Positions 1 through 11,029 of a stretch of DNA of 64,000 nt are shown one piece after another; positions within the stretch are counted from its first letter, which is position 1; each line of letters starts with the position of its first letter. Where the stretch lies: contig OZ020487.1 of assembly GCA_963971405.1 (NCBI GenBank), positions 21,995,371 through 22,059,370 on the forward strand, read 5' to 3'. The notes under the pieces were generated by a model that did not search any database, had not been told where the DNA came from, and worked only from the letters and a program-made list of their open reading frames with translations. The DNA comes from Psococerastis gibbosa. Taxonomy: Eukaryota > Arthropoda > Insecta > Psocodea > Psocidae. Made by a program: the position numbers and the translations under genes.

Positions 1-22
1 GCCGGCCAATGGAATGGGCACC
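1..22. mobile_element. Right end of a PIF/Harbinger-like foldback element cut by the window edge
   Basis: The first 22 bases match the right terminus of the element at 30957-31342 (GGTCAATGGAATGGGCGCC type) with a few differences, and end in GGGCACC followed by ATA. Only the terminus is in the window, so the rest of the element and its left duplication cannot be seen. The call rests on similarity to a full copy seen later in the window. Confidence 0.6.
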
Positions 23-2354
23 ATATTCTGGTTAGAACCTCCTCATTGGTAACATGGGCTTGCCAAGGTATTTAGTTGTTTAGTGATAAATAAGCTTCCA
101 CGGTGCAGGGTAAATGTTAGAGATTGTAGCCTATATCAGCCCAAATTCCATCGAAACTAGGGCTCTTTATGTACTCATTATAAGAAAAATAAATTAGGTA
201 GTCCAGTTAGTTTTGGAACCCATTCTTCTTATAATGACAGTAAAATAATGATCATACACAAGTGTATATTGGATAGCATTAGCCCTATAAATTTTTTGTG
301 TTTGCATTTCAGGGGAATATTTAGAGCGCTAATTTAAACTATACAGTAGGTACATTTTTTCCTACTTCACAAGTAATAACAGGCTCAGTTTCTTTGAAGA
401 TTACAATTATACTATAGTGAAAATGATCGAAAGCAGCCTCAGCTAGCAGTAGTATATTGTGAATGGTAGATATTTCCCTCGCAATTTTAATATCAATTGA
501 ATATTAAATTTATTGGAAAACCATTGCAGCTACAAACCCATCATTAAACCCGAATTAACAGTAAGTAACCCCAACCGATATTATATTTTATCAAGTTTTC
601 TTGAGCATCAAAAGAAAAGCGCTGGAAGTGCATTTCTTCTCTTATTTACTGCAAAAGAGACGAATAAAAAGTGAATGAGATGTGCTCGGAGCTTTGGAGA
701 GGAAACTTCTTCCATTGTTTACATTCAAAACACTCCACTTATTTTGGGGAAACCACAATAATTTAACAGTAAACGAAATTGACGCAATTAACTGAAAAAC
801 CTTGCATGAGCATTACTCCAAGAGCGTCAAATTAAACCAAGAGTTGCTTACCCTCAGGCTGCAGGATCCTGTTATCTTAGTTAGTAGAGTAAGTGGTTGC
901 CATGGTGAATCTCCATTGCTATCAGGAAAGCCATGTTTTGACAGGATGGTTGCTCAGTTAAGTCCACAGTAGCTGCATTGAAGAGCAGAGCATTAATCTC
1001 ATGATCCAAGAGCAGTAGCTCACCACCATCACTGATACCTTATTCCTTGATAGATGCTGTCGTATTAATTGCGCCCTCACGCGCTGTTGTCTGGCCATCA
1101 TGCCCTACAGAATGAATTCAATTCAGTGATCAGTCTTTTTAAAATGAAAGCACCTTGCTGAATGTCAGTGTCTATTCATTTCTACTATGGACAAATAAGT
1201 TTACAGTTTCAGCCTTCTATATTCTTACTTTTGAGGCATATAACAATTTTATTAATTTGGAAGTAAACGCCACTATAGCCTAAATCGTATGTCAATCTTA
1301 TAATCTATTTTCCAGTGGAATAATATATTATTCTATATTTGTATAAATTCTATTTGTTCCCTGTTTCGCTGATTAGTTACTGACAATCAATACCTAAAGG
1401 TTTAGAACCTTATTGAGCCATATACTATAATAGCCTATATACTATACTATTGTACAATATGACATACACACTTGTAAACATTTTCATTTCCATTTTTTAA
1501 ATGAATTGCTTAAAACACTATTGTGTCTCATTGCCCTACTGATTAAAAAAAAAACATTTCGAAAGTCACGACTGCAATTAGGTTCTTAAAATCTGGTGGT
1601 AACGGGTGCAATTTCAATAAAACACTATTTTAGCAAAGTACAATAAATTATTTTATCTACGATTTAGTGGAGAAAAGGTACTCTTGCAGTTAAGAAATTA
1701 ATCGCTAAAATATGAAAGGAAATTACGATATAATATATTAGTTCGGTTTGAATTCAATTCAAATGGAAATTTAATCCAAGAGTTTCACTATAGAATAATT
1801 AACTATCTGCCATATTAATTTCATATGTAATTTAGTAGGGATTTTCAAATTCAAATTGAAGCACTTGAGTGCTTTAAGTGTGTTTTCTTAAAGGATTGTT
1901 CAGACTTATGATACTTAATTTTGTGTTTCCATCACATGTTATGAATGTAATCTTTCTGGGAAGTGGGAACGTCATATTAGACAACATGCCAAGCTCCACT
2001 TATACATGCAACTTAGTTAATTTTATGCAACTAAGAATGTGACAGTAATACTACTATAGTAGTATTGAAGAGTAAATTAAATTACCCGTAACTACGGTGA
2101 AGCTGTCTGTTCAATAGTGTAATTAATCTCCGTTGCATTTGGTATAATGTAACGGTACTTTCCTGGGGTAAATTAATTTCCTAATATACAATTGAATATA
2201 GTGAAGAAAATTAAATAGAGTAGTTATGGGTACTTATCATACATTGTAGTATATGAATGAAATAGGCGTCCTACTGGCTACATGTCAGTTCAGCGGGAGC
2301 TAATAAACCCATTCTTGATCGCATTTTGGTGAGAATATATTGTTTTCTTTTCAG
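23..2354. other. AT-rich non-coding stretch upstream of the exon
   Basis: No reading frame, RNA gene or repeat shared with the rest of the window was recognised. Any upstream 5' UTR exon or promoter of the gene with the exon at 2355-2722 could lie here, but no convincing TATA or initiator could be singled out. Confidence 0.4.
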
Positions 2355-2722
2355 GTCTGGAAAAGAAAATGGCTGCACTCCCGTGACGTTTAATTGCTGT
2401 CTTACCGTTTCAAGTGCCCAGTAACGTTTGAAGTCATGGATAAGCATAACCTCGTCAAATTGTAAAGAAAAAGTGTTGAAGCAAGTATGCGTGTAAATTC
2501 GGGAACTTGATTAATCGGGCGCGGATGAGTGGCATGCGTACTCAAAAACTTATGGTGATGTTGGTTAGTTAGTGTGTGTTTGTGTTAGTGTCCGAGTGTC
2601 GTGGTTTCGTGAGAACAAAATATCGGCAGCCAAGATGGCGTCGGTGTTGAACTTGTGCGCTGCTCTGACAGCCATCTCATTTACAGCAGTCCTTTGCGAG
2701 TCAGGAATCTCCTACAAGAGAG
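2355..2722 (+). CDS. First coding exon of an unidentified secreted or membrane protein (partial gene)
   Basis: The protein part starts at ATG 2635, in the strong context CCAAGATGG. It is the first in-frame ATG after a TAG at 2569-2571. It encodes 29 complete residues (MASVLNLCAALTAISFTAVL, then CESGISYKR) plus one base of the next codon, so the following intron is phase 1. Residues 3-20 form a hydrophobic segment typical of a signal peptide, with likely cleavage near residue 21. The exon ends AGAG before a consensus donor GTAAGT at 2723. A pyrimidine-rich tract ending CTTTTCAG at 2354 looks like an acceptor, so 2355-2634 would be 5' UTR. It contains two short upstream ORFs (2369-2386 and 2436-2465). 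The mature protein barely begins here, so the family cannot be named. No other exon was recognised in the window. Signal peptide and splice signals are seen directly; that the gene is real is an inference. Confidence 0.5.
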
Positions 2723-2952
2723 GTAAGTTTTTCAATGTAACCTGCCTTGAAAATGAGGAACAGTAATTAATTTTCGAACAATGAAAAGTGGAGTACTGTA
2801 TAAACTCGCATTATGTGGTATATCGTCGTACTGATATTAAACTAACTTATATGTTGAAGACCGAAAGTAGAGAAGTAGAAAAATCCCGCAAAGTCTATAC
2901 TTTTCTAGATCCTCTACTTTCGGTTATAATTACTGAACTGTATAACAGTTCT
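2723..2952. other. Start of presumed intron, with a short hairpin at 2858-2926
   Basis: After the splice donor there is no coding signal. Bases 2858-2926 form an imperfect hairpin: ACCGAAAGTAGAG on the left pairs with CTCTACTTTCGGT on the right around a loop of about 40 bases. It may be the remnant of a small foldback element. Confidence 0.45.
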
Positions 2953-3345
2953 TAAGAGGATATGCTACTTAGAAAATTAGCAAAATGTGTTGTTTTTATC
3001 ATAGACTTTTTATTTTTTAATTGATTAACAGAGCAAGTTATTAAAGATTTGGCTCATGCATGTTTTAGAAGACTGCTTTATGCATCATGTAATAGGGAAT
3101 AGTAAATTTTTGGTACATTAGTTCTTTCATAAAAACCATTGGGGGCTAAACGTTTGCATGAAATATAATTTTTGAAAAAACTGCAAAACCGAAAAGTAAA
3201 AATACCCGATTACATGATGCACAAAGCAGTCTTCTACAACTTAAGTGAGCCAAATTTTTAATAACTTGCTAGTTAATGAAATAAAAAATAAAAAGTACCT
3301 GTTAACTTTGGGGTGCCTATTTTCTACTTAGCATATCTTCTTAAT
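2953..3345. mobile_element. Palindromic MITE, family Z copy 1
   Basis: Nearly the whole segment is one long imperfect inverted repeat. It starts TTAAGAGGATATGCTAC and ends with the complement of that (TAGCATATCTTCTTAA). Inner arms such as GCTCATGCATGTTTTAGAAG are mirrored about 130 bases later. A second copy lies at 50694-51095 with the same termini and arms. Both copies are bounded by TTAA, which may be target duplication or part of the inverted repeat. The superfamily is not settled. Confidence 0.75.
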
Positions 3346-3664
3346 CATCCGAACAACTTCACGGTTTATCCCATAAACGTGCTAAACTTTAACAACATAG
3401 TTACTACCTGCTGTATAGTATATGACAACGTTATGCAGCCATGTATAAAACTCCCATTTCGTGAATCGTTGGCTATGATAAACGGGAAAAAGTTTTCTGT
3501 GGTGAAATGGTGCTTTTAGTTAGGGTTGCTGCTAAAGTATTCATCATTGCTTCTGGCATCAGGCAACAAGACGAGTCTCACATAGTGTCAAATTCTTAGC
3601 ATACGTTATGACTATATACCGTACTATGCTGTATTATCCTTTGATATTAGGAAAGGATTATTGA

Positions 3665-3955
3665 GAATTCACGCTGCAATACATTGCGTACCCTGCCATT
3701 GTTACGGTGTTTAAATGTATTGGTCTGTCCGTTATAGAATATGCAATCCCATCTATCAATTCAGTACTAGAAGGGGATGTCGAGAGATCCAAAATTTGTA
3801 AATAATAAATCAATAAATATTGACTTTTTTTGTTCTATTACTAAGCCAACCTAGCGGAGTTGGGGCTATAAAGCGATAGGAAACTGAATCTACCTATCTA
3901 CTAATTGATGAGTAGGAAAGCATGTTCGAGTAAACTCGGACCGGTTCTTTTATTA
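3665..3955 (-). mobile_element. Helentron/DINE-1-like fragment, split by a SINE tail
   Basis: Sequence at 3670-3740 (CATTGCGTACCCTGCCAT) and at 3890-3955 (GAAAGCATGTTCGAGTAAAC, then TCGGACCGGTTCTT) matches the same internal and terminal parts of the longer copies at 39203-40038 and 53290-54006. Only the end carrying the hairpin is kept. The SINE tail at 3800-3876 lies between the matching blocks and looks like a later insertion. Confidence 0.65.
3800..3876 (-). mobile_element. 3' tail of the tRNA-derived SINE family (copy F)
   Basis: It contains the family's 3' part on the minus strand (TTCTATTACTAAGCCAACCT and GGAGTTGGGGCTATAAAG) next to a run of TAAAT units equivalent to the TTTA tail. The tRNA-like head is missing, as expected for 5' truncation during retrotransposition. 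Confidence 0.7.
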
Positions 3956-4319
3956 GGAGGCTTAATAGATATGCAGTACTGTGCAATTTAGCCAACACCC
4001 TGAAATTGACCATTTTCGCTGTAATGATAACAACATAATATGATATTATCGTACTGCACGTAGCCAAAATAAGTTAGGCATTGAAATAAAAACTGTTTAT
4101 AAATACGGTAGTTGAGTTTTGTATTCCGAATGAGTACACTCAATTCAATCAAAGCAGGAGCACGAGTTTCCTAAACTACGCAATCTGCCTTTTAGACAAA
4201 ATACTGCTTAACTTTACGAAATTCCCATGAACTCTTCAAGTCTAACTTAATTCCTCCCCCGAACTTTGCTCCCAAATTTGCTTCCTTACATAACGTACGA
4301 AGATCCGTTCCAGCAGGGA

Positions 4320-4690
4320 TAGCACCAATGGAAAATAATAACATACACGGGGAATTATTTAAATATGGTATTAAAATTAACCCCGCTCCAAAAGAGACGA
4401 AATTCAACTGTTTTGTCATGTTGGGCCCACTGGAGCACAGAAAAAATATTCCACCTTCAATAATGAACAGCAATCAATCTGGCAATCAATCTGTGTTGAC
4501 AGACCTCTACAGGCACGAAGGTGAAGGTGAAAATTTAAATATAGGGAAGCCTGCATTAGTCCGCCTACTGTGCGCTTGTTTTTAATCTTAATCTGGTATT
4601 AAAAATGTAAACAAGATAATTTTAGAATGGAAAGTGCTATTCAAAGTGGTTTTGTAAACATTTTTTACCCCAAGAATAAGTTAATACTAA
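4320..4690. repeat. Dispersed repeat of unknown class (family V) and an adjacent shared segment
   Basis: Bases 4345-4450 (GGGGAATTATTTAAATA, TTCAACTGTTTTGTCATG) are similar to 47225-47345 and more distantly to 56235-56350. The segment at 4590-4690 (TTAAAAATGTAAACAAG, then TTTTAGAATG) is similar to 17670-17770. Reading frames on both strands here look like chance ORFs. Confidence 0.5.
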
Positions 4691-6295
4691 ACGGCACAGT
4701 AGGCCCTTATTCATTTAATCTAGGCACACGGAAAAAAATGCCGAATTTACATTAAAAGTTTTGGATACCTATTTTAAAAACATGATGCTATATCACTTTA
4801 TAGCATTACAAAATTAAAAACTTCAAAGATCAAAGGAAAAACAGGCTTAACGGACTCATCAAAATCATGGGGCTAAACAGTTAATTGTCCTTGCACCCCC
4901 AATATATAAGCCAAGTCGGCACCCATGAATTAGTCTATCGCTCGAACTGAAATCATCAAGTCCGTCTTGTCAGAAAATGTATTGTATTGCATTTGAAGGA
5001 AATCGTTCAAAATCAAGTCTCACGCGTTGTCAACGACAGCAAAGCTCTGATCGAATCCAAGATCAAAGCTGACTGGAAATGGTAAAATATGTCTTCCATT
5101 TTGCATGGATGTATTACATACAAGTTGTTTCCAATCAAAGGGAAATAAAGTAGAGCGAGGAGGAAGTTCTCCTGAGACAAATGGCGCTTGTACGTGTGTA
5201 GTGCGGATAAAATCAAAATTGTTGTTGTTACTTCAGGAAGAGATTCATCCCAGAAGCCTTTGACTTGCTACATCGAATTTTTTTTCCTCCTTCTGTCAAC
5301 ACAGAATCCATTATTTGACTTCCGTTCTCTTTTATATATGGAACTGTATTGGTTTTGTTTGAAATATTTATTTTTGTTGAGGCTGAATAGTTTTTTTTTG
5401 AATTCGTATGGAGGGATGACGTTTTCCCACCTACAAGACTCGCGACATTGATGTTTGATGTCATATCACAATTACATATACCGAAGAGCATTGACAGCTT
5501 AAGAGACAATCGTAGGTGGAAAAGGCTTACAGGTGTACAAAACATCATTAGAAATATCGATCGTAGAGCTGTCTGCCATATTACGTGCGTTAGAAGAAAT
5601 GCTTTTGATGCTTTGATATATGATATGTGCCTTGTTCTAACACTGACTGGTCACTATTATTGAACATTATTTCTAAAAAAAGACCAGTTGCGGTGTCGGG
5701 AGAAGAAATTCTAAAATTGTGGCGAGTAGCTGTTATGACGAGACCACATACTCGTACCATACGGTACATCAAAATGAAGAGGAGTTTTCTTACATGGAAT
5801 TTGTGTATTTTTTTTTTCTCTGCAATGGATGTTGTCAGTGAAATTTGATTAAAAAAAAAAATAAAAACGATTTTGGAGATGTTCTATTTGCTCTTGAGTA
5901 ACTGAACTGTCCACCCCCCCCCCCCTCCCCCCGCCCCGAACTATCCTGGAACCTTTTTTCAGCATTTTTCAGAATAGTCAATTCTTTTTCTGCTGTTAGA
6001 GCTGTTAAGGTCTTTCCTCTTTCAACTCTCGGCTGAAGATGAGTTCTTTCACAGTATTATTATTATTATGGCGATTAGGGATTAACATAATACCGGAGTA
6101 TATTTTTTAATACCACATTCGTAAGGGAAATTGAAATAGTTAAATTATTGGAATACTAGAGAATGGGTAGATTGTTTTTTGATTGAAGCAAATACTAGTA
6201 AACATTAACATGAGTTTGTATGAATTTGGTATAGGCTAATAAGATTTTTCAATAATGTGTCTACATCTAAGGGAGAAAAAATGGAAAACTCACCA
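4690..6295. other. Non-coding stretch with no recognised feature
   Basis: Short overlapping ORFs occur on both strands but none shows a domain or a splice context. A run of C is present near 5914-5935 and a short TTA microsatellite near 6055-6068. Confidence 0.4.
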
Positions 6296-6299
6296 AAAA

Positions 6300-6405
6300 T
6301 GTAGCCGAGGATTAATTAATCAATTTGAATTTCCCGCGCATTTCGCACTCATTAGTTTAAAACAATTGAATAAACACCGGCATTATGTTAATCCCAAATT
6401 GCGAT
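6300..6405. repeat. Short dispersed repeat related to the flanks of the captured LINE fragment at 21714-22012
   Basis: It shares blocks GCACTCATTAGTTTAAAAC, TTGAATAAACACCGG and ATCCCAAATTGCGATGAT with 21760-21830 and 21978-21995. Here the blocks are contiguous, whereas in the other copy about 150 bases of reverse-transcriptase sequence lie between them. The class is uncertain. Confidence 0.55.
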
Positions 6406-6411
6406 GATAGG

Positions 6412-6629
6412 TCAAGACATGTAGCGTAGTGGTACGGACACTTACTTTCAACCGAAAGGTTGTTGATTCGAGTCCCACACTGGCTACATTTTCTGGCCAT
6501 GCTTCGGAGGGCATGTAAAGCAGGCGGTCCCGGGCTTTCCTAGTTGAGTGTAAGAGAGGGCTTATAGACCTAACTCCGCTAGGTTGGCTTAGTAATAGAA
6601 ACAATAAAAAGTCCTTATTTATTTATTTA
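6412..6629 (+). mobile_element. tRNA-derived SINE, best copy (copy A)
   Basis: The head carries RNA polymerase III-type internal promoter boxes: an A-box-like TAGCGTAGTGG at 6422 and a B-box-like GATTCGAGTCC about 45 bases later. The body (GGCCATGCTTCGGAGGGC, GGTCCCGGGCTTTCCTAG, CTCCGCTAGGTTGGCTTAG) recurs in copies at 24749, 25975, 37676 and 48612. The 3' end is a TTTA-repeat tail. Pol III boxes plus tail are the hallmarks of a tRNA-derived SINE mobilised by a LINE. Which LINE drives it is unknown. The small minus-strand ORF across it is incidental. Confidence 0.85.
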
Positions 6630-6639
6630 GGGCTGCTGC

Positions 6640-7370
6640 TTGTCCTTTGCCAGCCTAACTTCTCCGTTCGATGAATTTATAGAGATTTTCGAAAATTACT
6701 CATGCGCATGTAAATTCTCTGTAGAGTATATTCTAGCCCGAGATTGGCATTGAAGTAAAATGCATTATTGTGAACAAGGAAGAAGAGATTGGCACGACAT
6801 CTTGGATACTCTATTTTGACATTTTTCCAGCAGCAAAAGCGTTGCACGGAATACAAAATAACCCGGCTGCTAGGGTTTCAGCACTGAGGTTTCATCCTCC
6901 GCGTACTAGAATTAGAATAATATCCCTCCCTATCTCCCGACTTAAGCCAACATTTTAAACTAAAATTACCCAACTCAAGTTACAAGTAGCTCGATGCAGA
7001 AGCCTTGTCGCTACCTATCAGCAGAAATCTATGCAAAATTTGATGTTTAACTGTTACATTTTGTTAAACAACTGCCACTTATATAAATACTAGGCATAAC
7101 ACACGATGACAGAGGAACTAGTTCCCCATGGGAAAGGACTTCGGTTTTGCTTAGGTTGAAATTTTAGCATTCCCAAGCACAACTTCATTATTATTTCAAC
7201 ATTCAAACTTCTACTTGTCAGTAATAATTATTAATACATTACTGGAGAATATAAAAGCTGCTTCCTTTTTTGCAGAAAAGGCTCACCGTACTTTTTTATA
7301 TACATATTTCAAAAAAGGTTAATCGCGTACAAACAATTCAAAGAACCTCTTCAATCGTCTCACTAAGAAA
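6640..7370. other. Non-coding stretch, nothing recognised
   Basis: No RNA gene, shared repeat or plausible exon was seen. The 62-codon ORF at 6770-6958 has no recognisable domain. Confidence 0.4.
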
Positions 7371-7374
7371 CATA

Positions 7375-7475
7375 AATAGGTACTTGTGTTGAGTTACGAC
7401 ACGTCTCCGATAGAAAGGTGTGTAGAGACTCGCACAAGCACAAACACGCTACCACCTTGCCACCGAAGTCGCTAA
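7375..7475 (-). repeat. Dispersed repeat, possibly tRNA-derived (family S, copy 1; empty site for a foldback element)
   Basis: This block (TTGAGTTACGACACGTCTCC, GTAGAGACTCGCACAAGC, CGCTACCACCTTGCCACC) is similar to 52264-52346 in opposite orientation and to the sequence on both sides of the foldback at 30957-31342. In the plus orientation of copy 3 it starts GGCAAGGCGGTAGCG, which resembles a tRNA A box, so a SINE origin is possible. It is uninterrupted here. Confidence 0.6.
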
Positions 7476-7479
7476 CATG

Positions 7480-8435
7480 TAAATAATACTATACTAAATA
7501 ACTACTATTGCAACTATAGTATTACCAACATGGTGAGAGCCGGTAAATTAGTCATTTATCCTAATTATTTAAATAATATAACCACCGCTACCGTTAGATT
7601 TCTACAATATATTGGACTTCCATAATACGAGTATATAATCAAAATATAAAACATAACGTATAATGCATGGATTGTAATATAGGCGTACACGATACTACCA
7701 TACAATATTTTGTGTCTTAAATCTCTGTTACTTGTTGCTTTCATACACATAAACTTGTTGTAACACAGTTGTATCCTCCTTTTTATCGGTCAGAAGCAGC
7801 TTGAGGAACATCACAACCTTTTATCCTGGGGGGCTTGGAATAAAATATTCAAGAACCTCTTCGACTAAGCTGCAATATTTATATTTCGTATTCAGCTCCC
7901 TGCTAGAACCCTTCTTTGCAACTTGCTTCATATTTAATGCCGGCGATCAAGACATGTCATAAAAACAGTATGAACTAAACACTGGCGTGTCGTTGAAGGT
8001 GAGTGAATGTGAGACTAGACAAACTAGACAAAGCCCAGACGTCCAGGACACTGATCTCGTCAAAAGTGATAGTGACGACGGCAGCATAATGTTGCATATC
8101 GTCTAGAGAAGTCGAACGTGGGAGAATGAACATATTGTAGGATCTCTATTCAGTAATGTTCATACACCAGATTCTGAGTATATATACAGTAGATACAATG
8201 TAAACAGAATGCCGTTGCGTTAATTACGATTGAAGAACTTTGGAGAGAACCTAAGTTTGTTTCCTATAATACAATATTAGGTACATATGCATAAGCATGA
8301 GACCAGCATATTTGTCGACAAGAAAAATAGTGTGACTTTGAAGTCAGCCGAAACTTAACCATGGCATAGATTTATGATTCTCCATAAAACTCCCTACGTA
8401 TTTATTTATTTACTATTATTATTGAAGGGCCAACT
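7480..8435. other. Non-coding stretch, nothing recognised
   Basis: AT-rich sequence with no shared repeat or coding signal that could be identified. Confidence 0.4.
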
Positions 8436-8439
8436 TGTA

Positions 8440-8925
8440 GTGTGGCCCATTCAACTTTGCCTTGTCAACGATCCCATCGCTTTTCGGACATTATTGGTAT
8501 TGATTTCGAATGGATTTCTGCTGGCCATTGGTAAACTGGCTCACCCCTCGATGTCAACACAACCTGACTATAAGTGCCAATGGGCATTACCATTGACATT
8601 GTAACATTGTGTTAGCCCTACTTCCTGAACTTCACCAAACCAGCTCATCTGTGAGAACATTAATTGGAATGAAGCTATTTTACCACCTTCAACGGTGCAG
8701 TCAAGTATCAGTCTGTTCCGGATTATTTGGGGCCATTGGGAAATTTGTTCACCCCTAGATGTCAACCCACCCTGACTACAGACATCAAGCTCAAACATGC
8801 TTACCATTGACATTGTAATATGCGTTAGCTCGACTTCCGGAACATCACCAAACGAGCGCATCTGTTAGAACATTTAGTCTACTTCTACCACCTTCAACGG
8901 TGCAGTCCATTATCAGGCTGTTCCG
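8440..8925 (+). repeat. Dispersed family Y copy with an internal tandem duplication
   Basis: The first part matches the family Y block (TTTTCGGACATTATTGGTAT, GGCCATTGGTAAACTGG) seen at 23535, 26870, 29130 and 61445. From about 8515 it is present as two tandem units of roughly 200-220 bases. Both contain GGCCATTGG, CACCCCTMGATGTCAAC, ACCATTGACATTGTAA, a TCACCAAAC/TTCACCAAAC block and CACCTTCAACGGTGCAGTC. Family Y has no recognised coding potential or tRNA boxes and its class is unknown. Confidence 0.7.
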
Positions 8926-8929
8926 TTAA

Positions 8930-10376
8930 AAACTGTAGTAGTAGTCTCAAAGGAAAAACGACCAAGTATGCGAGTAAATCGAGCTCTCAAAGGTCAAGGT
9001 CAAAGCTGATGTAGAAGTTATGGAAACCAGTGTAACTGTATGCAACTACCTGTTTACATTTTCGTGAAATGCCACTCAGAACAAACTGATTGTGAACGTA
9101 GCGTGATCAATTCTACCTACCTCTACCACAAATCGGCGGTTAGATCTCCAGTTTTTTTAACAGTCTGGAAAAAGAGGGCGCACGTGACGTCAAAATATGA
9201 AATATTGCTGAGTCAAAGGCTGCCTTTAACCCCTCCTGACGGACGATTCATCTTAGCCCAACCCACCTTCTCTTCGACGTACCTTCCGTTGTACAATCGT
9301 CTAAGAATATGTGTTGACTACAAATTCCGTATTTTCCATTACACTTGAACATGATCAATAATGTATTATTGTCCAATTTCAGAATTCAACGATGCAAATA
9401 AGGAAGTAACATCCATATCTAATGAATAGCTATCTAGTCAAAATCACTATTTGTCAGTTTATTTCTACAATAGAATCTACCAGTACTAAACCACTATCAC
9501 TTAAGAAGTAATACTGAACAACAACGCCATGTACACGGCGATTTCATATTGAATGAACTGTTTTTAACTTTGTTATTTTTAATAATTAATTGTCAGGTAG
9601 ATGGGCAATAAACTGGTCAACGTCAAACCGCATACGGGTCAATGCCTTACGGTAGATTTGCTATAACTTGTATTTTTTGTGAAAATTACAAATTGCAAAT
9701 AAATTTTTCATTGCACAACAGTGCCATGTCGTACTTCTTACGGAGACTTGATTGAGGGAGTCACCATTACATAGGCCGTCTTCACACAGAGATACTCAAA
9801 AAAAACTTAAAACTGACGCGATTCACAAACCAGTTCACTTTTAGTGGACTGTGATTCACAGAAATTTTACTCACCACTGATATATAAGATTGTATGTATT
9901 TAGGAATACTTTCATTTACGATATACAACAAATACAGCACCTAAACGACCATACCTACCAAAGCTACCCGTAGCTAATATATGGTAGGAAACAAACAAAA
10001 AACTTGCACTTTCTCATTTCATGTTGTATTAACATTTAGAATCAATTGCATTCATTTTCATACATTTGAAAACCAACGAAAAAATGAATCAACATTTGAT
10101 GCATTTTGGGGGCAAAATGACATTTTCGTTTTCCAATCTCCCTCAAAATGTTTAGAACCAATCGAGCACGAGAACTGTTTTGAACATGTCACTTAACATT
10201 GATTACATTGCAATCCAGTGTGGGGACTAAACACTAATAGAAAACTGATGTTATTCCAAATCTATGATCCCGAACGGAGGGTTCCTTCATGCGCACACAA
10301 CATCCACATTCAGCTTAGCAATGATTTTCAATAAATTCTATGCGAGATTTTACAAATTCAGTAGTTCATATAGCCA
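8930..10376. other. Non-coding stretch, nothing recognised
   Basis: No repeat shared within the window was found. The 102-codon ORF at 9040-9348 lacks any recognisable motif and is most likely chance. Confidence 0.4.
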
Positions 10377-10379
10377 TAA

Positions 10380-10769
10380 GGCGGGGATTCCACCGACCGG
10401 CTAGGGCTAAATACAAAAACGGTGACGTGGTAGCATACATTCAAGACTTAGGCGGGGTTTGCACCGACCTCGCATTGCAGAATGCAAATGACATTGACGG
10501 AAATGTTTGTTTTTCTTTTTATAGAAATCTATTGAAATGTTTGTACTTAACATATCCCATGACGCCATTTTTTAATTTTATTTTGTTTGTGATTTTACTG
10601 TATGGTCATTGATCAATTTTAACTATGACATAGAGGAAAACAAACATTTCCGTCAATGTCATTTGCATTCTGCAATGCGAGGTCGGTGGAAACCCCACCC
10701 AGTCTTGAATGTCTGCTACCACGTCACCGTTTTTGTATTTAGCCCTAGCTGGTCGGTGGAATCGGCACC
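10380..10769. mobile_element. PIF/Harbinger-like foldback element E1 (composite palindrome)
   Basis: A 390-bp long palindrome flanked by TAA at 10377-10379 and 10770-10772. The outer ends are GGCGGGGATTCCACCGACC and its imperfect complement. An outer arm (GTGACGTGGTAGCATACATTC) surrounds an inner element-like module whose own ends are GGCGGGGTTTGCACCGACC / GGTCGGTGGAAACCCCACC. The innermost core has ACATATCCCATGACGCC and AATTTTAACTATGACATAG. It encodes no protein. A 3-bp TWA duplication with GG-starting termini is the PIF/Harbinger signature, so mobilisation in trans by such a transposase is inferred. ORFs drawn across it are arm artefacts. Confidence 0.85.
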
Positions 10770-10854
10770 TAACTGTAAATACACAAACACAGCTGCTATG
10801 CGAGGATCACTATCAAGGAACTCAAATAACCAATAATTGTCAAGAGTCAGAATA

Positions 10855-11025
10855 CGTATTGTGCGGGTACGGATTCAGACATTCGCTCAAGCCAAAAGAG
10901 CAAAAGGCTGCTGGTTCAAGTCCCTCACTTATAACTACGTTTTCTAACCATACTTTGGAGGAAATCTGAGTTGAGTGTAAGATAAGAGTGTACATCCGTC
11001 AAATTAGCAAAACAAAAATACATAA
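10855..11025 (+). mobile_element. Diverged copy of the tRNA-derived SINE (copy G)
   Basis: It keeps a B-box-like GGTTCAAGTCCC at 10913, the following CCATACTTTGGAGG and the block TTGAGTGTAAGATAAGAG, in the same order as copy A at 6412-6629. Most of the tail region has decayed. Confidence 0.55.
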
Positions 11026-11029
11026 ATTA

